NCBI GenBank assembly: GCA_025358155.1
Contig: JANYKR010000088.1
Location: 1-50,062, forward strand
Source: Betaproteobacteria bacterium
Lineage (GTDB): Bacteria > Pseudomonadota > Gammaproteobacteria > Burkholderiales > Burkholderiaceae_C
Reading direction: 5' to 3'
DNA: 50,062 nucleotides
Both the position numbers and the translations under genes were made by a program. The first letter of the stretch is position 1. Every line of letters begins with the position of its first letter. This document shows, piece by piece, positions 28,263 through 36,926 of this stretch. A model generated the notes under the pieces. That model saw only the letters and a list, made by a program, of their open reading frames with translations. It did no database searches and was not told the origin of the DNA.

Positions 28263-29039
28263 TCACAAGCCGCGTGCGCCCGAGGCGAGAAAACCGCCGT
28301 CCACCGGCAGCACTACGCCCGAGGTGTAGGACGCGTCGTCCGACACCAGATACATCACCGCCGCGGCGACCTCGCCGGTGGTGCCGTAGCGGTTCATCGG
28401 GATCGCTTTCGAATATTCCTGGCGGAAGCGCTCGGTGTGCAACGCCTGCGTCATCGGCGTGTCCACCGGCCCGGGTGCCACCGCATTGGCGGTGATGCCG
28501 TGCTCGGCGAGTTCGACCGCCATCTGCCGCGTCAGCGCAATCACTGCGCCCTTGGACGTGCCGTAGGCCGTGCGCCCGCTGCCCACCGCGCGCATGCCGG
28601 CCACCGAGGCGATGTTGACGATGCGGCCCCAGCGCCGGTGCTGCATCAGCCGCGCTGCGGCCTGGGCGCACAGCAGCGTGCCGGTGACGTTGATGTTCAT
28701 CGTCGCGATGAAGTTGTCCAGCGGAAAGTCAATGAACGGAAAGACCTTGGCGATGCCGGCGCAGTTGACCAGGATGTCGCAGCGGCCGTGGACGCGCTTG
28801 ACCTGCTCGAAAGCCAGCGTGATCGACTCGGGGCGGCCGACGTCCAGCGCCAACGCCGCAGCGTGGCCGTTGGTCGCGCACAGGGCCTGCGCCGTCGCCT
28901 GGGCGACATCGAGGTCGATGTCGGCCACCAGCACCTGGTGGCCGGCAGCGGCCAGACGCCGGCAGACCTCGGCGCCAATACCCATCGCGCCGCCAGTGAC
29001 CAGCGCAACGCGGCGTTCTGAATTGTGGGGCGTCGTCAT
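28263..29039 (-). CDS. SDR family oxidoreductase
   Basis: A second classical SDR of 258 residues, distinct from its neighbour. Cofactor loop VTGGAMGIGAEV, DIDLDVAQ favouring NAD(H), NCAG in place of NNAG, NIASVAGMRA with the catalytic Ser and TAYGTSKGAVIAL with Tyr and Lys. APGPVDTPM and GVVLPVDGGFLA complete the family pattern. The start ATG at 29039 is used, as upstream residues lack similarity. With the adjacent SDR, it could perform two oxidation or epimerisation steps before the DUF1537 kinase. Confidence 0.88.
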   Translation of the reverse strand: MTTPHNSERRVALVTGGAMGIGAEVCRRLAAAGHQVLVADIDLDVAQATAQALCATNGHAAALALDVGRPESITLAFEQVKRVHGRCDILVNCAGIAKVFPFIDFPLDNFIATMNINVTGTLLCAQAAARLMQHRRWGRIVNIASVAGMRAVGSGRTAYGTSKGAVIALTRQMAVELAEHGITANAVAPGPVDTPMTQALHTERFRQEYSKAIPMNRYGTTGEVAAAVMYLVSDDASYTSGVVLPVDGGFLASGARGL

Positions 29040-29070
29040 GGGCGTCCTGAGGTGAATGGGTTGAGGATAT

Positions 29071-30945
29071 TCAGAGGAAGCCGATGGAGATCCACGGCAC
29101 CAGCGCAACGACCAGCAGGCCGACGAACAGCGCTGCCATGTAAGCCGCTATCGGCCCGATGCCGCTGTCTGGGTTGACGCGGCCGATGGCGCAAGCGGCG
29201 TAGTAGCCGACGCCAAACGGCGGCGCGAACAGGCCCATGCCCATCGCCAGGATCACCACCATCGCGTAGTGCACCTCATGGATGCCGACCGCCTTGGCGA
29301 TTGGGAACAGCAGCGGCCCGAACAGCACAATCGCCGGGATGCCTTCGAGCACACTGCCCAGCACGATGAAGGCAACGATGGACACCGCCATGAAGCTGGC
29401 CGCGCCGCCCGGAATGGCGCGCATTGCCTCGCTGAGGTCGCGCGAAAAACCCGACTGCGTCAGACCCCAGGCCATCGCGGTGGCGGCGCCGATGATCAGC
29501 AGGATCGACCCCGACAGGCTGGCGGTGTCGACCAGCATCGGGTAGACGCGTTTCCAGTCGAACTGCCGGTAGACAAAAATGCCGGCCAGCACGCCGTAGG
29601 CGATGCCGATGGTGGAGACCTCGGTCGCGGTGGCCACGCCTTCGACCACCGCAGCGCGGATGATGAAGGGCAGCGCCACCGCGGGCAGCGCAATCAGGAA
29701 GGTCTTGCCGATCTGCCGCCGGCTGGCGCGCTGCACGCCTTGCAGGTCTTCAGTGCGGTAGCGAAACCACACCACCACCACCAGCATCAGCGCCAACACC
29801 AGCCCGGGCAACAAGCCGCCGGTGAACAGCGCGGCGATCGACACGCCGGTGACCGATCCGATGGTGATCAGCACGATGCTGGGCGGGATCGTCTCGGTCT
29901 GCGCGCCGGTGGCTGCGAGCAGCGCCACCAGATCGCCCTCCTTGGCGCCGCGCTTGATCATTTCGGGGAACAGCACCGGTGCCACGGCAGCCATGTCGGC
30001 CGCCTTGGAGCCCGAGATGCCTGAGACCAGGTACATCGCGCCGAGCAGCACGTAGTGCAGCCCGCCGCGCACATGGCCCAGCAGGCTGGCCAGAAAAGCC
30101 ACCATCGCGCGCGCCATGCCGGTCATCTCGATCAGCTGGCCCAGAAACACGAACAGCGGCACCGACAGCAGGATCAGGTGGCTGACGCCTTCGTCCATGC
30201 GGCCGACGACGACCAGCACCGGGGTGTTGGTCGTCAGCATCACGTAGCCCATCGTCGCCAGGCCGAAAGCAAAGGCGATGGGCACACCGGCAAACACCGC
30301 GCCAGCCACGACGACAACGAAGAACACCACCAGATTCAGGTTGCCGAGCTGGCGCCACAGCGGCTGCAGCAGCGCCATGCCCACGATCAACCCGACCGTC
30401 AGGGCCAGCGCCTGCAGCACCTGGCGCGGGCGCCCCAGCTGCACCAGCCGCAGCAGCGCAAACAGCGCCATCGCGCCAAAGCCGGTGGCCATGGCCGCCA
30501 CGCGCCACGAGTTCTGGATGTCGAGCGCCGGCGTGTGCATCACCGCCTCTTCCACCGCGTACTCCCAGGCATACGGCAGGATCAGCAGCAGAAAGGCCAG
30601 CGCGGCGGTGGTGGCCAGCACGTCGAGAAAGGCGCGCTGGGCAGGCTGCAGCTTGCTGACGACGGCCGTCATGCGCATGTGATCGCCCCGCTCGAAGGCA
30701 ATGGCCGAACCCAGCATGGCCAGCCACAGGAACAGGATCGACGCCACCTCATCGGACCAGATCAGCGGATGGTGAAAGACGTAGCGTGCGATCACGCCGG
30801 CCAGCAGCACGCCGATCTCGGCGGCCACCAGCAGCGCCACCGGCACGCCGAGCAGCCGGGCCAGCGCGGTCTGCAGGCGTCGCGCCCACAGCGCCGCTGC
30901 ACCGGGCGGCGCCGCCTCGGCGTCGGGGGTGGGGACGGCCTGCAT
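29071..30945 (-). CDS. TRAP transporter fused DctQ–DctM permease
   Basis: A fusion of 624 residues. Residues 1–185 are the small DctQ subunit with four helices (LIWSDEVASILFLWLAMLG is typical); from about 190 the large DctM subunit of about 12 helices follows, with GVPIAFAFGLATMGY, LSVPLFVFLGQLIEMTG, YLVSGISGSKAADMAAVAPV and LFPIAKAVGIHEVHYAMVV. It is the sodium-coupled membrane part of a TRAP importer in the inner membrane, partnered with the binding protein encoded just upstream. It is clearly similar to the fused permease at 39813–41699. Confidence 0.92.
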   Translation of the reverse strand: MQAVPTPDAEAAPPGAAALWARRLQTALARLLGVPVALLVAAEIGVLLAGVIARYVFHHPLIWSDEVASILFLWLAMLGSAIAFERGDHMRMTAVVSKLQPAQRAFLDVLATTAALAFLLLILPYAWEYAVEEAVMHTPALDIQNSWRVAAMATGFGAMALFALLRLVQLGRPRQVLQALALTVGLIVGMALLQPLWRQLGNLNLVVFFVVVVAGAVFAGVPIAFAFGLATMGYVMLTTNTPVLVVVGRMDEGVSHLILLSVPLFVFLGQLIEMTGMARAMVAFLASLLGHVRGGLHYVLLGAMYLVSGISGSKAADMAAVAPVLFPEMIKRGAKEGDLVALLAATGAQTETIPPSIVLITIGSVTGVSIAALFTGGLLPGLVLALMLVVVVWFRYRTEDLQGVQRASRRQIGKTFLIALPAVALPFIIRAAVVEGVATATEVSTIGIAYGVLAGIFVYRQFDWKRVYPMLVDTASLSGSILLIIGAATAMAWGLTQSGFSRDLSEAMRAIPGGAASFMAVSIVAFIVLGSVLEGIPAIVLFGPLLFPIAKAVGIHEVHYAMVVILAMGMGLFAPPFGVGYYAACAIGRVNPDSGIGPIAAYMAALFVGLLVVALVPWISIGFL

Positions 30946-30949
30946 CGCC

Positions 30950-31990
30950 TCAGCCCAGCTTGCCTGTGTACTTCTCCAGCAGCGCCCAGGCTTCTTCGCC
31001 GTACTTCTGGCGCCACTCGGCGTAGAAGCCTGACTTCACCAGCGTGCTGCGGAAGGCGTCGAGCTTGGGATCGTTGAACGTCAGGCCCTTGGTGGCCAGC
31101 TCCGCACGCAACGACGAATTGAGCTTGGCACCGTCGGCGCGCATGTCCAGCGCGGCCTGGTTCAAGTGCTTGGCAATGATGGGGCGCGCCTTCTCGGGGA
31201 TGCGGTCCCACACCTTCTGGTTGGTCATGCACCACCAGCCGTCCCACATGTGGTTGGTCATGGAGCAGAACTTCTGCACCTCGTACAGCTTGGCGATGGA
31301 GATGATCGCCAGCGGGTTCTCCTGCCCATCAACCACCTTGGTCTGCAGCGACGAGTAGGTCTCGGCGAAGCTGATCGAGGTGGGCGCGGCGCCCAGGCTC
31401 TTGAACAGCGAGGTCCACAGCGGGCTCACCGGCACGCGCATCTTCATGCCCTTCAAGTCATCGGGCGTGTTGATCGGCTTGACGCTGTTGGTGATCTGGC
31501 GGAAGCCCGAGCTCCAGATGGTGTCCATCGCCAGCAGGCCGACCTTGGGGAACTGGCCGCGCAGGAACTTGCCCAGCTCGCCGTCCAGCGCCTTGTGTAC
31601 CGCGTCGTCGTTGGCCCACGCAAAACCCAGGCCCCACATCGACGAGATCGGCACCAGCTGCGACAGCACGTTGACGCCGGAGATGGTGAAGAACTCCAGG
31701 CCACCAGCGCGCAGCTGCGACAGCATGTCCGAGTCGTTGCCGAGCTGGTTGTTCGGGAAGACGTTGATCTGAACCTGGCCGCCGGTTTCTTTCAGGATGC
31801 GCTCACTGGCCTCCACCGCACGCACGTTCAGCGGGTGCGTGGCCGGCACGTTGGTGCCGAACTTGTAGCTGAACTCGGGCGCGGCGTGGGCGCTGCGCGG
31901 CAGGATCAGCGCGGGCGCGGTGATTAACGCGGGTGTGGCAATCAGCGCAGCGCTGCGCGTCAGGGCCTGACGGCGGGTGATGTCGAACAT
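30950..31990 (-). CDS. TRAP transporter substrate-binding protein DctP
   Basis: A periplasmic solute-binding protein of 346 residues, the specificity part of the TRAP importer. The N-terminus MFDITRRQALTRSAALIATP with a long hydrophobic region and cut after AHAA suggests a twin-arginine-like or Sec signal. The mature part has FGTNVPATHPLNVR, INVFPNNQLGNDSDMLSQL, a typical DctP DTIWSSGFRQITNS segment and TWDGQENPL-like VVDGQENPLAIIS. Conserved binding-site Arg is within KMRVPVSPLW. The ligand is probably a carboxylate sugar, inferred from the operon. The start at 31990 avoids an unsupported extension. Confidence 0.9.
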   Translation of the reverse strand: MFDITRRQALTRSAALIATPALITAPALILPRSAHAAPEFSYKFGTNVPATHPLNVRAVEASERILKETGGQVQINVFPNNQLGNDSDMLSQLRAGGLEFFTISGVNVLSQLVPISSMWGLGFAWANDDAVHKALDGELGKFLRGQFPKVGLLAMDTIWSSGFRQITNSVKPINTPDDLKGMKMRVPVSPLWTSLFKSLGAAPTSISFAETYSSLQTKVVDGQENPLAIISIAKLYEVQKFCSMTNHMWDGWWCMTNQKVWDRIPEKARPIIAKHLNQAALDMRADGAKLNSSLRAELATKGLTFNDPKLDAFRSTLVKSGFYAEWRQKYGEEAWALLEKYTGKLG

Positions 31991-32031
31991 GGTCAATCTC
32001 CTCGGGCTGGGGTTGGGTGGTGCTGAAGGTT

Positions 32032-33450
32032 TCAGCCGCTGTGGCTGCCGCCGCGCAGTGCGGTGATGAAGTAGTCGGCCTGGCCCATCTGCCCGCCTTT
32101 CAAGGCGAGCTGCAGCGTGCGCAGGTGCAGCTCGCGCGACAACACGCGGCACAGCGGCGCGCCCGGCGCCAGGCGCGCGGCAATCAGCAGCGCGTCGGGC
32201 GCCAGGCGCTGGGTGATCTGACTGGCGGTGTCGCCGCCCGAGATCACCAGGCGGCGCAGCGGCACGGCACGCAGCACCGCATCGACGAGCTCGCCCAGGC
32301 GCTGGCCGAGCAGCCGGCCACCCTGGTGTTTGGCCTGGTCGCGGCTGGCGCCACCGGCCACCAGGGCGTCAAGCATGGCGGCGATGCGCGGGTCTTGCGG
32401 GCCCCGCGCGGTGTGCAGCATCACGCTGCGGCCCTGGCGCAGCGCAGCGGTCGCCCGCTCGGTCAGGCCATCCAGGCTGCGCTGCCAGCCGCTCTCGGCC
32501 ACCAGCGCGACGGCCTCCACCGGCAGATCGGCAAAGCCGGCGGCCAGCGCGGCGTCGATCTGCAAGGCGCTCAGCGGCGATGCGCTGCCCGACACCGCCA
32601 ACAACTGCGGCACGGCATCGACGGTCTCCAGCCCGGCGGCTACGCTGGCTGGCAGCGTGCCGCTCTCGCGCCACCACTGCGTGAGCGCGTATTCCAGGCC
32701 CGACGAGCCGACGCAGAACAGCGGCCCGCCGCGCTGCCCGCGCTGATGCGCCAGACGCTCCAGCAGGCGGCCGACCTCGGTCAGGTGCGCGGGCGTGGCG
32801 GCGTCAAACAGCACCGCGCCATGCTGTTGTGCGGCCAGTCGTTCAAGCTCGGCGTCCATCGTCGCCCGGTCGGTGGCGAAATTTGGCAGGGTGAACCCGG
32901 CAATCGGCATAGCGGTCTGCGCCGCCAGGTGGCGTGCCAGGTCGGCCTCGTGCATCGGCGTCACTGGATGCGCGCTCATGATCGGGTGGCGGTCGAGCCG
33001 GTGCACCAGGCCGTCGGTGGCCGAGCGGGCAAACAGGTTGCCGAACAGGCAGTAGCGCCCCAGCGCCGGTGTGCCAGCGACGATGGGCATCACGTCGTCG
33101 CCGCAGGGGCCACGCGCCAAGTCCATCACGCAGCCGATGCTGCCAATGGCGGGCGAACTGTCAAAGGTGGAACAGACCTTGTAGTGCAGCAGCGGCGTCG
33201 GCAGTCGGGCCAGGGCCGCCAGCACCGGCGGCAACGCCTGCGCCAGCTCGGCCGTCGACATGCCTCGGCTGTCGCCGGCGATGCCGATGGCATCGAACGG
33301 GCCCAGTTCGCGCAGCGTCCGGGTATCGGGCACCCGCAGGAACAGCGCGCAGCGCAGGCCGGCAAAGGCCAGCACCTCCAGCGCGTCGGTCGAGCCGGTG
33401 AAGTCGTCGCCGTAGAAGGCGAGCCGGAGGGTAGTTTGCGGCGCGGTCAT
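32032..33450 (-). CDS. DUF1537 four-carbon acid sugar kinase family protein
   Basis: A 472-residue member of the DUF1537 kinase family (OtnK, DtnK, OiaK), which phosphorylates sugar acids such as 3-oxo-tetronates or 3-oxo-isoapionate with ATP. N-terminal domain: LRLAFYGDDFTGSTDALEVL; C-terminal nucleotide domain: VMLHTARGPQDPRI and LVISGGDTASQI. The next gene, ending four bases after this one begins, encodes a RuBisCO-like protein; this pair is the arrangement known in D-apionate catabolism, where OiaK feeds RuBisCO-like enzymes. The exact substrate is not shown by sequence. Confidence 0.85.
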   Translation of the reverse strand: MTAPQTTLRLAFYGDDFTGSTDALEVLAFAGLRCALFLRVPDTRTLRELGPFDAIGIAGDSRGMSTAELAQALPPVLAALARLPTPLLHYKVCSTFDSSPAIGSIGCVMDLARGPCGDDVMPIVAGTPALGRYCLFGNLFARSATDGLVHRLDRHPIMSAHPVTPMHEADLARHLAAQTAMPIAGFTLPNFATDRATMDAELERLAAQQHGAVLFDAATPAHLTEVGRLLERLAHQRGQRGGPLFCVGSSGLEYALTQWWRESGTLPASVAAGLETVDAVPQLLAVSGSASPLSALQIDAALAAGFADLPVEAVALVAESGWQRSLDGLTERATAALRQGRSVMLHTARGPQDPRIAAMLDALVAGGASRDQAKHQGGRLLGQRLGELVDAVLRAVPLRRLVISGGDTASQITQRLAPDALLIAARLAPGAPLCRVLSRELHLRTLQLALKGGQMGQADYFITALRGGSHSG

Positions 33451-33454
33451 GGCC

Positions 33455-34729
33455 TCACAGCGCCTTGAAGTGGGCCAGCGCGCGGCGCAGTGCCGGATGG
33501 TCTTGCGCGTAGCTGTCGAGGCTGGCGCCGGCAAGCGCCGCCTCCCAGCCTTCGCGCATGCTGGCGACGCCGGCGGCGATGCCGTCGGGGTGGCCGATGA
33601 TGCCGCCGCCAGCCAGGTGCATCAGGTCGGTGGAGCCGAGCCGCGCGTACAGGTCGGGCGCCTGGCCGGCCCATTGGCCCGACGAGAACACCGGCATCAG
33701 CGGGCGCACGCCGGCAAAGGCCGCCAAGCAGCTGCGGGCCGAGCGGATGACCGAATCGTCGGGCTCCCAGAACTTGCTGCGGATGCCGTTGACGTGCAGG
33801 TGGTCCACGCCCGCCAGCCGCCACAACTTCTGGTAAGCCTCGAACGCAAAACCCAGCCCGGCGTGGCGCGTGAGGGCGCCCCAGCCGTTGCGGTGGCCGT
33901 GGATCGGCAACCGGGCGTGGCGGCGCAGGTGCTCGACCCCGGCAAAGCCGACCCAGTTGGCGCTGACCATCACGCAGGTGCCACCGGCCGCCAGCACCGC
34001 ATCGTGACGCTGCAGCATCTGGTCGATGGACCCCGAGATGTTGATCGCATACATCGGCATGCGGCCAATGCGATCAGCGTGGCGTTGCAGCACCGGCATC
34101 ACCGCCGCCAGCCGCTGATCGAAGGGCGCGTAGGGCGGGTCGGCAATGAGTTCGTCGTCCTTGATGAAGTCGATGCCGGCGCTGCACAGGCTGTCCACCA
34201 GCTCGGCGGTCTGCTGCGGGGTCAGGCCGATGCTGGGCTTGATGATGGTGCCGATCAGCGGCCGCTCGAACACACCCGCGAGCCTTCGGGTGCCTTCGAT
34301 GCCAAAGCCCGGCCCGGCAAAACCCGCCGCATAGTCGAGCGGCAGGTCCAGATCGAGCAAGCGCAGGCCGGTGACTTCACCCAGCTCGAACAGGTTGCCG
34401 GCCACCGTGGCGAGCAGGCTTGACAGGTTGTGGCCGACGTTGGCCACCGGGAAGGCGATTTCAACCTCGGCACGGTGGAACACGCCGTCGTGCGGACGGC
34501 GGTCAATGTAGGCGCTGGACAGGGTCGGCGCCAGCACCGGGGGCAGGTTGTCGATGCGCACGACGCGGGCCCGCGAGCGCTCTTTCAGCGCGTCGGTTTC
34601 GCCGGGCAAGGACAAGAAGGTGCCGCTGGACTGCTCGCCGGCAATCACCTGCGCAGCGTGTTCGGCAGGGATTGAACTCTCGACGAAGTAGCGCGCGGTG
34701 AACTCGGCGCGGGCGGGGGGGGGTGGCAT
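33455..34729 (-). CDS. RuBisCO-like protein (type IV), candidate sugar-acid phosphate decarboxylase/transcarboxylase
   Basis: A 424-residue RuBisCO large-chain homologue. Compared with true RuBisCO, the catalytic positions look kept: GTIIKPSIGL carries K175 (residue 164), GIDFIKDDE carries the carbamylated K201 with D203 and E204 (190, 192, 193), HGHRN carries H294 and R295 (279, 280), HVNGIRSK gives H327 and K334 at proper spacing (312 and 319), and SGQ and HLAGGGIIGHPDG match the phosphate loop. Family OiaX/OiaT members split 3-oxo-isoapionate 4-phosphate. The N-terminus is encoded across a run of nine C residues directly after the ATG. It heads the operon. Confidence 0.88.
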   Translation of the reverse strand: MPPPPARAEFTARYFVESSIPAEHAAQVIAGEQSSGTFLSLPGETDALKERSRARVVRIDNLPPVLAPTLSSAYIDRRPHDGVFHRAEVEIAFPVANVGHNLSSLLATVAGNLFELGEVTGLRLLDLDLPLDYAAGFAGPGFGIEGTRRLAGVFERPLIGTIIKPSIGLTPQQTAELVDSLCSAGIDFIKDDELIADPPYAPFDQRLAAVMPVLQRHADRIGRMPMYAINISGSIDQMLQRHDAVLAAGGTCVMVSANWVGFAGVEHLRRHARLPIHGHRNGWGALTRHAGLGFAFEAYQKLWRLAGVDHLHVNGIRSKFWEPDDSVIRSARSCLAAFAGVRPLMPVFSSGQWAGQAPDLYARLGSTDLMHLAGGGIIGHPDGIAAGVASMREGWEAALAGASLDSYAQDHPALRRALAHFKAL

Positions 34730-34779
34730 CGGGTCTGTGATATTTTTTCAACCTGTCGACGCAAGAATAGATGCCAATC

Positions 34780-34792
34780 TGCACGTTGTGCA
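34780..34792. promoter_or_regulatory. LysR-type T-N11-A operator
   Basis: TGCACGTTGTGCA is a perfect 5-bp inverted repeat around GTT, with T and A spaced by 11 bases as in LysR-regulator boxes, and sits in the 128-bp region between the divergent lysR and RuBisCO-like genes. TCAACCTGT occurs on either side, at 34748–34756 and 34808–34816. The dyad probably binds the adjacent LysR protein and controls both directions. Binding is inferred. Confidence 0.6.
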
Positions 34793-34857
34793 AACGATAT
34801 GAATTCGTCAACCTGTGAAGTAAACTCACACAAACACCGGGAAAACCCGAAGCCGTC

Positions 34858-35742
34858 ATGCCCTCCTTGCGCTTGTCCCTGAACGCGCTGCGCGCCTTCG
34901 AAGCCACCGCCCGCCTGCGCAGCTTCAGCGCTGCGGCCGATGAGTTGTCGGTGACGCATGGCGCGGTCAGCCGTCACGTCCGCTCGCTTGAAGATTCGCT
35001 GGGTCTGGCCTTGCTGACGCGCAGCGCACAAGGCACCGCGCCGACCCCTGAGGGCCAGCGCCTGGCCGAGGATTTGTCGGTGGCCTTCAACCTGATCGAA
35101 ACCAGCGTCGAGCAGCTGACGCCTGGTCCGCTGACGCTGTCGTGCTCGGAGTCGATCATGATGTACTGGCTGATTCCGCGACTGGCGCGCTTCCAGGCGG
35201 CCAACCCAGGCATCGAGCTGCGCTTCAACATGAGCCACGGCGCGCTGGACTTTGCACGCGACAGCGTCAGTGTGGCGATCCGGCTGTCGAGCATCGACGC
35301 ACCGAAAGGCGTGCTGAGCAGCGATGTGGTCGAGGAGTGGATCGGCCCGGTTTGCTCACCGGCCTACCTGGGTAGCCTGCAACTGCAGACCGTCGCCGAT
35401 CTGGCGCGGGCGCGCCTGATGGTGTCGCGCACCCGCCCCAACGCCTGGGCAGACTGGCTGCGCTGCGGCGGGCATGAGGCAGCGGGCCCCTGGCAGGTGG
35501 ACGAAACCTTCGACCATTTCTACCTGCTGATCCAGGCCGCCAAATGCGGCCTGGGCATGGCCAACGTGCCGCGCATGCTGGTGCGCGACGACCTCGACAA
35601 CGGCACCCTGACAGCGCCACTGGGGTTCTCACCAGGGCCGCACAAGCTGGCGGTCTGGGTCTCGCAGCACCTGAGCCGGCGGGCGGATACGGTCAAGCTC
35701 GTCGACTGGCTGACGGACGAACTGCGCTTGATCGAGCGTTAG
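34858..35742 (+). CDS. LysR family transcriptional regulator
   Basis: A 294-residue regulator similar to the GcvA-like group. The N-terminal wHTH is LSLNALRAFEATARLRSFSA followed by AADELSVTHGAVSRHVRSLE, and a periplasmic-binding-like effector domain follows from about 90 to 290 (LTLSCSESIMMYWLIPRLAR, GLGMANVPRMLV). It is divergent from the RuBisCO-like/DUF1537/TRAP operon with a dyad operator between them, so it likely senses the sugar-acid substrate or a pathway intermediate. The start follows a weak ribosome-binding site. Confidence 0.9.
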   Translation: MPSLRLSLNALRAFEATARLRSFSAAADELSVTHGAVSRHVRSLEDSLGLALLTRSAQGTAPTPEGQRLAEDLSVAFNLIETSVEQLTPGPLTLSCSESIMMYWLIPRLARFQAANPGIELRFNMSHGALDFARDSVSVAIRLSSIDAPKGVLSSDVVEEWIGPVCSPAYLGSLQLQTVADLARARLMVSRTRPNAWADWLRCGGHEAAGPWQVDETFDHFYLLIQAAKCGLGMANVPRMLVRDDLDNGTLTAPLGFSPGPHKLAVWVSQHLSRRADTVKLVDWLTDELRLIER

Positions 35743-35754
35743 CCTCACGGCACA

Positions 35755-36912
35755 TCAGCCCCTGCTGCGCAAAGGCCGGAAGAACTCGCGGATCTCGTGC
35801 GCAAGCACCTCGGGTTGCTCCAGCGCGGCAAAGTGGCCGCCCTTGGGCTGTGTCGTCCAGCGGCGGATGTCGCTGTACTGGCGCGCCGCCACCGAGCGTG
35901 GCGGGCGCAGGATTTCACGCGGGAACTCGACGTAGCCCATCGGCACGTCCACTGTCTTGCCGGCCGGCACCGACCACTCGCGGTGCAGCCGCGCGTAGTA
36001 CGGCCAGAACGACGAGCCCACCGCGCCCTGGGCCCAGTACAGGGTGATGTTGGCCAGCATCTCGTCGCGCGGCACCGCGCTGGCGGGGTCGCCGTCGTTG
36101 TCGGTCCAGCTGCGAAACTTCTCGACGATCCAGGCGGCCAGCCCGGCGGGCGAATCATTCAGGCCAAACGCCAGCGTCTGCGGCTTCGTGCCCTGTATCG
36201 CCTGGTAGCCGGTCTCCTCCTTCAAGAAGTGGTTCAGCTCGTCCAGAAACCGCCGCTCCTCGACGGTCGGCGCCTGCAGCATCTGCGGGTCGCGCCGCAC
36301 CGCCAGCAAATTCAGGTGGATGCCGATTACCTTCTCAGCATGGCTGTAGCCCAGCCGCGAGCTGACGAACGCACCCCAGTCGCCACCCTGCGCGGCAAAG
36401 CGCGGGTAGCCGAGCACATCGGTCATCAGCGTGGCAAACACGTCGGCCATCTCCTCGACACCAAAGCGCGGTTGCCCCGGCTTGAACGACAGCGTAAAGC
36501 CCGGCAGTGACGGCGCGACAACGGTGAACGCGTCGGCCGGGTCGCCGCCAAAGCGTGCGGGGTCGGTGAGCAGCGGGATCAGGCGCCGGAACTCGAACAC
36601 CGACCCCGGCCAGCCGTGCGACAGCAGCAAGGGCAGCGGCGCCGGCCCCTGGCCTGGCTCGTGGATGAAGTGCAGATCGATGCCAGCCAGCGGCACGGTG
36701 AACTGGCGGAATTGGTTCAGCACGGCCTCGTGTTCGCGCCAGTTGAAAGCCGTGCGCCAGTGCTCGACCAGCGCCTGCATGTAGGCCAGGCTGGTGCCAG
36801 TGGACCAGGCAGGGCCGGGCGGCTCGTCGGGCCAGCGGGTGTGGGCCAGGCGACGGCGCAGGTCGTCGAGCACGCTGTCATCAACGTGGAGGGAGAAAGG
36901 TGTTGGCGTCAT
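35755..36912 (-). CDS. Epoxide hydrolase, EHN-domain family
   Basis: An alpha/beta hydrolase of 385 residues of the microsomal-type epoxide hydrolase group. An N-terminal EHN segment (residues 5–115: DDSVLDDLRRRLAHTRWPDE) precedes the core with HGWPGS (99–104) and the nucleophile Asp at 178 in QGGDWGAF. The catalytic His is in GGHFAALEQPE near 360. No membrane anchor is visible, unlike the mammalian enzymes. Its gene is 14 bp downstream of the AEC permease gene and convergent with lysR. The substrate is unknown. Confidence 0.87.
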   Translation of the reverse strand: MTPTPFSLHVDDSVLDDLRRRLAHTRWPDEPPGPAWSTGTSLAYMQALVEHWRTAFNWREHEAVLNQFRQFTVPLAGIDLHFIHEPGQGPAPLPLLLSHGWPGSVFEFRRLIPLLTDPARFGGDPADAFTVVAPSLPGFTLSFKPGQPRFGVEEMADVFATLMTDVLGYPRFAAQGGDWGAFVSSRLGYSHAEKVIGIHLNLLAVRRDPQMLQAPTVEERRFLDELNHFLKEETGYQAIQGTKPQTLAFGLNDSPAGLAAWIVEKFRSWTDNDGDPASAVPRDEMLANITLYWAQGAVGSSFWPYYARLHREWSVPAGKTVDVPMGYVEFPREILRPPRSVAARQYSDIRRWTTQPKGGHFAALEQPEVLAHEIREFFRPLRSRG

Positions 36913-36926
36913 GTCAAGGCCTGCTT

